Below are positions 15,499 to 20,916 of a stretch of DNA of 20,916 nucleotides, piece after piece; within the stretch, counting starts at the first letter, position 1, and each line of letters begins with the position of its first letter. The stretch spans positions 1 through 20,916 of the forward strand of contig QQUD01000785.1 of assembly GCA_008501785.1 (NCBI GenBank), in the 5' to 3' direction. Source of the DNA: Chloroflexota bacterium (lineage in GTDB: Bacteria > Chloroflexota > Anaerolineae > Promineifilales > Promineifilaceae). The notes beneath the pieces were generated by a model. The model did not search any database and had not been told where the DNA came from. It saw only the letters and a list, made by a program, of their open reading frames with translations. Both the position numbers and the translations under genes were made by a program.

Positions 15499-16728
15499 AT
15501 GATTTTTCGGTTATATGATTCTGAAAAAGATCAAAAGGCCGTACACCGCATCTGGCACGAAACTGGCTGGATTAGCAGTGCGGATGATGAAAAACAGTTA
15601 GATGTTTTTTTGGATGCAAATCGAGGGCTGGTGGCAGAGGTCAATGGTGAAGCTGAGTGTCTTGTTCACTCTACACCTGGTGTTTTTCGTTATCAGACTG
15701 AAGATTTGGCGCTGTCGGCAATAACGGCCGTTACCACCAGCCGCATCGCTCGCAAGCAGGGGTTTGCCCGTCGTTTGACCGCGCAAAGAATCGCTGAAGA
15801 CGCGACCAAAGGTGCTTTGGTGAGCATGTTAGGCATTTTTGAGCAGGGATATTATGACCAATTAGGGTATGGGACAGGTTCCTACGAACATTGGATTAGC
15901 TTCGATCCCGCCCAACTCAAGCTTGATGTGCGTGCTCGTGTACCCAAACGACTTCGCAAAGAAGATGCCGCCTCCATTCATCAAGCACTGATAAACAGAC
16001 ATCGCGGACATGGTGCATGTTACTTGTTGCCGCAAAAAATTGTTGAAGCAGAGCTTGGCTGGGGTAGCAAAGGATTTGGGTTAGGTTATTGTGATGGCCC
16101 GAATGGCGAGCTAACTCATTTTTTGTGGGCCTCGGCAAATGGCGAAAATGGCCCTTACGGCATCAACATTTACGCCTATGAAAATGGTGAACAGTTTTTA
16201 GAACTGTTGGCACTTTTGAAAAATCTAGGTGATCAGGTGCGTATGGTGCGGATGCGTGAGCCACAGGGCATTCAAATGCAAGATTTTCTCATTCAACCGT
16301 TTCGTTATCGCCAACTAACCGACAAATCCAAGTTTGTAAATGTGAATCGAGCAACGGCTTACTGGCAGATTCGCATGTGTGATTTGCCTGGTTGTCTGGC
16401 ACATACGCACCTCAACGGTGAGCCGGTTCGCTTCAACCTGAGGCTGACCGATCCGATTGTTGATTCTTTGGATGCTGATATTCCTTGGCGTGGGGTTGGC
16501 GGTGACTATGTGGTGACGCTTGGCCCCAGGAGTGAAGCGAGACTTGGAACGGATGCCAACTTGCCGACATTAACAGCAACTGTAAATGCTTTTAGCCGCA
16601 TGTGGATTGGCGTTCAACCAGCAAGTGGTCTAGCTGTTTCGGATAAGCTAAGTGGACCGTCAGAACTGTTGGCGTCCCTCGATCAAATCTTATGTCTGCC
16701 TCAGCCTAAATGGGGCTGGGATTTCTAA
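15499..16728 (+). CDS. Eis-like GNAT N-acetyltransferase
   Basis: The 409-residue protein matches the length and three-part layout of the Eis family: an N-terminal GNAT domain (~1-135), a second GNAT-like domain (~140-285) and a C-terminal SCP2-like fold (~295-409). The acetyl-CoA loop is seen in TSRIARKQGFARRL (80-93). Tyr119 in GYYDQLGYG is in the place of the Eis general acid (Tyr126 in M. tuberculosis Eis), and the chain ends in Phe409, like Eis, whose C-terminal carboxylate takes part in catalysis. Family members acetylate amines, including aminoglycosides and protein lysines, in the cytoplasm. The native substrate here is unknown and drug resistance should not be assumed. AGGAG lies 6 nt before the ATG. 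One ACGGCCGT copy is at 15724. Confidence 0.85.
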   Translation: MIFRLYDSEKDQKAVHRIWHETGWISSADDEKQLDVFLDANRGLVAEVNGEAECLVHSTPGVFRYQTEDLALSAITAVTTSRIARKQGFARRLTAQRIAEDATKGALVSMLGIFEQGYYDQLGYGTGSYEHWISFDPAQLKLDVRARVPKRLRKEDAASIHQALINRHRGHGACYLLPQKIVEAELGWGSKGFGLGYCDGPNGELTHFLWASANGENGPYGINIYAYENGEQFLELLALLKNLGDQVRMVRMREPQGIQMQDFLIQPFRYRQLTDKSKFVNVNRATAYWQIRMCDLPGCLAHTHLNGEPVRFNLRLTDPIVDSLDADIPWRGVGGDYVVTLGPRSEARLGTDANLPTLTATVNAFSRMWIGVQPASGLAVSDKLSGPSELLASLDQILCLPQPKWGWDF

Positions 16729-16744
16729 ACACGACTAACTTATT

Positions 16745-16790
16745 GGAAGCTGAGACCTGTTTTTACTTGTGGCATTGGTTTATAGCTTCC
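16745..16790. repeat. Small inverted repeat with flanking direct repeat after the GNAT gene
   Basis: GGAAGCT (16745-16751) and AGCTTCC (16784-16790) form a 7-bp inverted repeat with a 32-nt loop; each arm is followed by GAGAC. It lies 17 bp past the GNAT stop, but no T-run follows, so terminator activity is doubtful. The rest of the 216-bp spacer (to 16944) shows nothing I can support. Confidence 0.4.
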
Positions 16791-16944
16791 GAGACGTTTA
16801 ACAGTAACGCTTATTTAGGTTAATGTTTGCTAAATGACAGATTGGTTATAGTCTTTGGTTGCTCGTTTCGTATAGAATTTAGGGAAAAGTTGATTTAATA
16901 TTTTGTAAAGGCCCCCCAAGTACTGGTGCAATTGTTGTAGAAGT

Positions 16945-18750
16945 ATGCAAAAATGTCGTAACTATTTACCCGTTTTTCTTTTTTTATTGATTGGTTTGTT
17001 ACTGCTATCTGGATGTGGAAATTTACTGCCAGGTACAGAAGAAGAAGCGGCGGAAACGCTGACAACAACAACGGTTAACTCTCCGGAACCGCCGCCCACT
17101 GTTGAAATAGCCAATTCAGAGCCAACAACGGCCGTTTCCCCCAACAACACTCAGCCCACCGCTGAACCCGCTTCCCCGACATCAACCATCATGCAACCAA
17201 CAGCGACCACACAGCAAATCGTGCCCGATTTGTCCATTTCAGCCGCTGATATTTTCATGTACCCGGTTCCAGAAATTTATGCGGGTGACAAAGTAACGTT
17301 TCAAATTTTAGCCAATGTGCCTGCATCGGTTGCCGCTGATGCCGTGCCAGTTCAAATTGTTGTGGATGGCAACGAGTTGGTTCGCGGCACATTAGGGTGG
17401 CGCAATTTGGCTGGCGATGCGGTTGGCCTGTTTGAATGGGTGTGGGATACAAGCGACCAAATTGGTGAACATGCCATTCAGGTGGTGCTCGATCGGGATG
17501 ATTTGATTCAGGTTGGGGATGAAAATCCGAACAACAATTTGGCAATGTTAACGGCCGTTGTGCAAGACCCTTCCCTACTGCTGCCTGCCGAAGCCAACGC
17601 CACTTGGGTAACGGCCGAAACCACCTGCTGCTTTGTGCATGCCGTCAGCAACACAGCCGCTTATCGTGACCTGACAGATTTGTTAGGGTTGGTCGAAAAT
17701 TCATTTGCAAGGGCATCGGCTGGCTTAGTGGAAACGCCAAATCGAAAATATGATGTTTATTTTATTGATCGCGTCATTGGTCAGGGTGGTTATGCTGGTT
17801 CTTCAATGGTTATTTCTTATCTGGACCGCCAATATTCTAGCAGTGGTCTGGCTGAGGTGGTAACGCATGAAGCCGTTCACCTCATTGATCGCCAATTTGC
17901 ACCGCAGCGAATTACGTTTTTGGCTGAAGGGCTGGCTGTTTGGGTGAGCGGTGGACATTACAAGCAGGAGGATTTGCGGCAGCGCTCGGCCGCATTGGTC
18001 CAGATTGGACGCTATTTACCACTGGCTCAATTGATTGATGATTTTTATCCGGTGCAGCATGAAATTGGTTATTTGGAAGCGTCTGGGTTTATCAGCTACC
18101 TGATTGATGTTTATGGATGGTCACAGTTCAAAGACTTTTATGCCGATGTGACTTATGATGATGCGGCCACGCTGTCTGAATCGATGAACATCAATTTACG
18201 AAAATATTATGGTATCACCCTGGCAGAAGCTGAGGCGAATTGGTTGGCTTATCTGGCGCAGATACCATTGAATAATACGGCCGTTATCGATCTACAAACA
18301 ACGCTCCGTTTTTACGACATCATGCGCTATTATCAGCAGCGTTACGACCCGACAGCTTATTTTTTAACTGCATGGCTGCCTTACCCCCAAACATTGGAAG
18401 AACAAGGAAACCCGGCTGATTTAACGCGCCATCCGGCATCGGAAATTAATGTTGCGCTGGAATTGATGCTGCATGAAGCAGATATGGTGCTGCGAAATGC
18501 TGATTATGATCGTGCGAATGCTTTGCTAGACAGTGTCGAGCGGGTGTTAAATAATGATGGCATATTTATTGATCCGCTCTCTGTACAATATATGAGTATT
18601 GTGCAATCAGCAGCCAGTCAGGGGTATGAGGTGCAGCAGGTTTCTATCGATGGGAATCAGGCAACCATTTGGGCGACGCGGGGCAATACGGCCGTTCTCA
18701 CCTCCCTTTCAATGACCTTAAACGGCCGTGAATGGGTGCTTTCTGAATAG
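16945..18750 (+). CDS. Lipoprotein with CARDB-like domain and HExxH zinc-protease domain
   Basis: The 601-residue protein begins with a lipoprotein signal: hydrophobic residues 8-21, then LSGC with Cys24 as the lipidation site. A Thr/Pro/Ala-rich linker (~30-92) leads to a CARDB-like beta-sandwich (~94-207; NPNNNLAMLTAVV is typical of its end). The peptidase domain (~225-440) has HEAVH (308-312), giving zinc ligands His308 and His312 and catalytic Glu309. Glu328 in LAEGLAVW is a likely third ligand, the gluzincin (peptidase MA-like) pattern. The C-terminal ~150 residues include a helical segment. It should act on the outer face of the membrane; the target is unknown. The ATG has only a weak ribosome site (GTAGAAG). 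Five ACGGCCGT copies occur in this gene, the most of any here. Four of them encode Thr-Ala-Val. Confidence 0.88.
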   Translation: MQKCRNYLPVFLFLLIGLLLLSGCGNLLPGTEEEAAETLTTTTVNSPEPPPTVEIANSEPTTAVSPNNTQPTAEPASPTSTIMQPTATTQQIVPDLSISAADIFMYPVPEIYAGDKVTFQILANVPASVAADAVPVQIVVDGNELVRGTLGWRNLAGDAVGLFEWVWDTSDQIGEHAIQVVLDRDDLIQVGDENPNNNLAMLTAVVQDPSLLLPAEANATWVTAETTCCFVHAVSNTAAYRDLTDLLGLVENSFARASAGLVETPNRKYDVYFIDRVIGQGGYAGSSMVISYLDRQYSSSGLAEVVTHEAVHLIDRQFAPQRITFLAEGLAVWVSGGHYKQEDLRQRSAALVQIGRYLPLAQLIDDFYPVQHEIGYLEASGFISYLIDVYGWSQFKDFYADVTYDDAATLSESMNINLRKYYGITLAEAEANWLAYLAQIPLNNTAVIDLQTTLRFYDIMRYYQQRYDPTAYFLTAWLPYPQTLEEQGNPADLTRHPASEINVALELMLHEADMVLRNADYDRANALLDSVERVLNNDGIFIDPLSVQYMSIVQSAASQGYEVQQVSIDGNQATIWATRGNTAVLTSLSMTLNGREWVLSE

Positions 18751-18759
18751 CCGCACCAT

Positions 18760-18788
18760 GTGAACCATTTTAAATTTTATGCTACAAT
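18760..18788 (+). promoter_or_regulatory. Promoter of the BFN nuclease gene
   Basis: An extended -10 (TG-C-TACAAT, 18780-18788) lies 17 bp after a weak -35 (GTGAAC, 18760-18765), just past the preceding stop codon. Transcription from about 18795 gives a ~140-nt leader before the start codon at 18937. No recognised riboswitch is seen in it. Confidence 0.55.
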
Positions 18789-18936
18789 CCAAAATGTCAT
18801 TACCTTGCCTGATTTGATGTTGTTGATAAACTCGTCAGACTCAGAGATAAGAGACACATATTAGCAGGTTTGGCAGCGTGGAAACGAGTCAACCAAACAT
18901 TTGTCAAACTGCTTGTATCTGGCAGAGAGGGTAAAC

Positions 18937-19443
18937 ATGATCGAAGTGGCCGTAGACAGCATTCGCATAAGTCTTGTCTCCCAGCACCGCATTGTGGTGT
19001 TAAAAGAGACCGATAGCGAACGCCAATTACCAATTTGGATTGGTCCATATGAAGCAGACGCTATTACCATTGAACTGCAAGATGTGGAAGTGGCGCGTCC
19101 TGTAACGCACGATTTGCTCAAAAATGTGATTGAAACACTCGGTGGAAAAGTATCCCACGTCTTGATTAAAGCTTTAAACGACGGCGTTTTTTATGCAAGC
19201 CTGTTTGTAGACATCAATGGCGAGTTGAAAGAAATTGACAGCCGTTCTTCCGATGCGATTGCGTTAGCCGTTCGTGTCAAAGTTCCTATATTTGTTGATG
19301 AATCGGTGATGGGTGAAGTAGGTGTCTTGCCTGAACCGGACATTTTGCAAGAAGAACCGGCCGAAGGCAAAGAAGAGGAAGAAGAGCTGGATGTCTTCTC
19401 TAATTTTGTTGATTCGCTAGACCTTGATGATTTTGAAGAATAG
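18937..19443 (+). CDS. Bifunctional nuclease (BFN, DUF151) family protein
   Basis: A frame reaching back to a TTG at 18901 exists, but GAGAGGG 6 nt before the ATG at 18937 and the family-typical start MIEVAVDSIR support 168 residues. Family signatures are LPIWIGPYEADAI (31-43), RPVTHDLL (54-61) and DSRSSDAIALAVR (101-113), so the DUF151 fold is complete. Plant homologues were reported to have RNase and DNase activity, and bacterial members are widespread but poorly characterised. The C-terminal ~40 residues are a strongly acidic tail (EEEEEL, then DSLDLDDFEE), perhaps for protein contacts. Neighbouring dnaB is separated by a hairpin, so shared regulation is not shown. Confidence 0.9.
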   Translation: MIEVAVDSIRISLVSQHRIVVLKETDSERQLPIWIGPYEADAITIELQDVEVARPVTHDLLKNVIETLGGKVSHVLIKALNDGVFYASLFVDINGELKEIDSRSSDAIALAVRVKVPIFVDESVMGEVGVLPEPDILQEEPAEGKEEEEELDVFSNFVDSLDLDDFEE

Positions 19444-19476
19444 GCTGTTTTGCTGACAGCTTCATTTTTACTGGCA

Positions 19477-19512
19477 AAAACGTGAAACGTCGACTAATGC
19501 GTTTCACGTTTT
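19477..19512 (+). terminator. Terminator-like hairpin between the BFN gene and dnaB
   Basis: AAAACGTGAAACG (19477-19489) pairs perfectly with 19500-19512, a 13-bp stem with a 10-nt loop. The right arm ends in TTTT, but the following bases are CCGTTT, so the T-run is short. It lies 33 bp past the BFN stop and 36 bp before dnaB. Confidence 0.6.
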
Positions 19513-19547
19513 CCGTTTAGATACCCATACCAAAGTCAAAAACAACT

Positions 19548-20882
19548 ATGATTGAAAGACTCCCTCCGCATAGTTTAGAAGCAGAAGAGGCCGTACTTGG
19601 CTCTTTGTTGATTGATCCAGATGCAATTTTTGATGTTTCTAACTTTTTACGGCCAGAAGCATTTTATAAAACGCAAAATCAGTGGATTTATGAAGCGATT
19701 TTGGCCCTCAATAATCGCAGGGAGCCAATTGACTTTATCACCCTAATTGAAGAACTGCGCCGTCAGGAGCGGCTGGAAGATTTGGGTGGGGAAGCGTATG
19801 TCATTGATTTGATCAATGCGGTGCCGACGTCGGTGAATGCGCGGAATTACGGCCGTTTAGTTGAAGCCGCCGCCCTTCGTCGCAAAATGATCTCCGCCGC
19901 TGGCACCATCGCCAACTATGCTTACGACGAAGCCGAAGACATCAATGTCGTCATCGACCGCGCCGAGCAAGCACTCTTCAGCATTAGCGAAGAGCGCACC
20001 ACCCGCGATCTGGTTCCCATCAAACAAATTGCCCACGCTTACCTGGATCGCATCCAGGCCCTCAACGAGCAGGATGGCGATATTGTTGGCGTCCCTACCG
20101 GTTTTGTAGATTTAGACCGGCTTTTGGGGGGGCTGAACAGATCGGATCTGCTCATTCTAGCTGGCAGACCGGGTATGGGGAAAACCGCCCTAATGAATGG
20201 ATTTGCGTTAAATGCTGCTTTAAAACATGGTAAACGCGCCGCCATTTTCAATCTAGAAATGTCTGGCGAGCAACTCGTTGCTCGTATGATTGCCTCAGAA
20301 ACCAAGATCGATTCTCAGCGCCTGCGCCGTGGACAGCTTATGGAGCATGAATGGCCAATTTTCATGGAGGCTGTGGGGCGTTTGTCTGAAACACGCATTT
20401 TTATTGATGATACGCCATCCATTACCACCAACCAACTGCGCACCAAATGCCGTCGCCTCTATGCGGAACATGGGCTGGATTTGGTGGTTATTGACTATTT
20501 GCAGTTGATGTCTGCTGAACGCTCTACCAATAATCGCGTGATGGAAATTAGTGAGATTTCGCGTGGCCTGAAAGGGTTGGCGCGTGAGTTAGATGTACCG
20601 GTGTTGGCGGGTGCGCAGTTGAGTCGTGCCGTGGAGCAGCGGCAGGATAAACGACCCATGCTCTCCGACCTCCGCGACAGTGGTTCGATCGAGCAAGACG
20701 CAGATATCGTCATGTTCATCTACCGGGACGAATATTACAATCCCGACACCACCGAGCGTCCTAATATCGCTGAACTAGCCATTGCTAAACATCGTAATGG
20801 TCCTACCGGCACCATTGACCTTTACTGGCATGGTAAACTAGCTACATTCAGAAACCTGCAACGACAAGAAATCAACCTATAA
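19548..20882 (+). CDS. dnaB: Replicative DNA helicase DnaB
   Basis: The 444-residue protein has the complete DnaB layout. The N-terminal collar/primase-binding domain spans ~1-105 (starting PPHSLEAEEAVLGSLL). A linker helix follows. The RecA-like motor spans ~175-440. Walker A is GRPGMGKT (206-213), Walker B is LVVIDYLQL with Asp316, and a conserved stretch runs from GAQLSRAVEQR (355-365) to SDLRDSGSIEQDAD (373-386). It unwinds DNA at the replication fork as a ring-shaped hexamer in the cytoplasm. No intein or insertion interrupts it. I see no Shine-Dalgarno sequence in the A-rich leader (AAAGTCAAAAACAACT) before the ATG, so translation may start from an unstructured leader. No DnaA boxes or origin features are seen nearby. 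Confidence 0.97.
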   Translation: MIERLPPHSLEAEEAVLGSLLIDPDAIFDVSNFLRPEAFYKTQNQWIYEAILALNNRREPIDFITLIEELRRQERLEDLGGEAYVIDLINAVPTSVNARNYGRLVEAAALRRKMISAAGTIANYAYDEAEDINVVIDRAEQALFSISEERTTRDLVPIKQIAHAYLDRIQALNEQDGDIVGVPTGFVDLDRLLGGLNRSDLLILAGRPGMGKTALMNGFALNAALKHGKRAAIFNLEMSGEQLVARMIASETKIDSQRLRRGQLMEHEWPIFMEAVGRLSETRIFIDDTPSITTNQLRTKCRRLYAEHGLDLVVIDYLQLMSAERSTNNRVMEISEISRGLKGLARELDVPVLAGAQLSRAVEQRQDKRPMLSDLRDSGSIEQDADIVMFIYRDEYYNPDTTERPNIAELAIAKHRNGPTGTIDLYWHGKLATFRNLQRQEINL

Positions 20883-20906
20883 GTCCAAGATTGGACCAAT
20901 TTTTTT
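20883..20906 (+). terminator. Small terminator-like hairpin after dnaB
   Basis: GTCCA (20883-20887) pairs with TGGAC (20892-20896) around AGAT, starting at the base after the stop codon. After C-A-A come seven T (20900-20906). The stem is short, so it may be a weak terminator or chance. Confidence 0.45.
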
Positions 20907-20916
20907 GGGGATAGGA

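Larger units (their letters stand above)
59..19856. repeat. Dispersed palindrome ACGGCCGT, 22 copies
   Basis: First bases of the copies: 59, 1677, 3028, 5131, 5149, 7733, 7819, 8980, 9474, 10198, 11928, 12526, 14236, 14316, 14450, 15724, 17128, 17551, 18277, 18688, 18722, 19849. Eleven extend to the 10-mer AACGGCCGTT. Eighteen lie in genes: 10 are read as Thr-Ala-Val, 6 as x-Gly-Arg and 2 as x-Arg-Pro, so all three frames are used. Four are intergenic. None falls in the radical SAM, icd or small exported-protein genes. Near copies include 495 (GCGGCCGT) and 17611 (ACGGCCGA). Confidence 0.95.

Noticed and set aside
18901..18936. TTG start for the BFN gene
   Set aside because: The extension contains the ribosome site of the ATG at 18937 and is absent from the family pattern.
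59..19856. Palindrome excess explained by preferred TAV codons
   Set aside because: Eight of 18 coding copies are read in the other two frames and four are intergenic, so codon preference alone is insufficient.

Overview
The window looks like an ordinary chromosomal stretch of an uncultured Chloroflexota bacterium, probably of the Anaerolineae/Ardenticatenia type. This is inferred from gene content and protein style: a TIGR03960-type radical SAM protein, an FtsK with a K/R/T-rich tail, a BFN-family nuclease, a CARDB plus HExxH lipoprotein, and an Eis-like acetyltransferase. The composition is near 50% GC. There is no transposase, integrase, phage gene, CRISPR array, tRNA or rRNA gene, so I see no sign of a mobile island.

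Layout, left to right: (1) the 3' end of an HlyD/RND-type efflux adaptor (+) runs convergently into, and overlaps by 17 bp, a hybrid histidine kinase with two receiver domains (-). (2) After a 354-bp divergent spacer comes a 645-aa B12-binding-type radical SAM protein (+). It ends at a hairpin made of two copies of an 8-bp palindrome. (3) A minus-strand pair follows: ftsK, then 8 bp downstream a small Tat-like exported protein of unknown function. A good promoter lies upstream of ftsK. (4) pgeF (+, start corrected to 8922) lies behind a promoter-like site overlapped by a perfect inverted repeat. (5) Two minus-strand genes follow: an unknown protein with a nuclease-like N-terminus and a winged-helix-like C-terminus (start corrected to 10472), and icd. 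A strong terminator separates them. (6) Next is an unknown 595-aa zinc-ribbon membrane protein (-). (7) Five plus-strand genes close the window: a trypsin-like protease with a Pro/Asp repeat tail, an Eis-like GNAT, a zinc-protease lipoprotein, a BFN nuclease (start corrected to 18937) and dnaB. Most of these are separate transcription units with their own terminators.

The genes do not form one pathway. They are a mix of cell-envelope/stress functions (efflux, kinase, pgeF, proteases), central metabolism (icd) and chromosome maintenance (ftsK, dnaB, BFN).

The most striking signal is not a gene. The perfect palindrome ACGGCCGT occurs 22 times in 20.9 kb, where about 0.3 would be expected by chance. 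It occurs in all three reading frames of genes, in genes on both strands, and between genes, much like the HIP1 palindrome of cyanobacteria. Several intergenic regions also carry short degenerate tandem repeats, the best being a nine-unit heptamer array at 14075-14137. The two together suggest a genome-wide repeat or site system worth testing across the whole genome.
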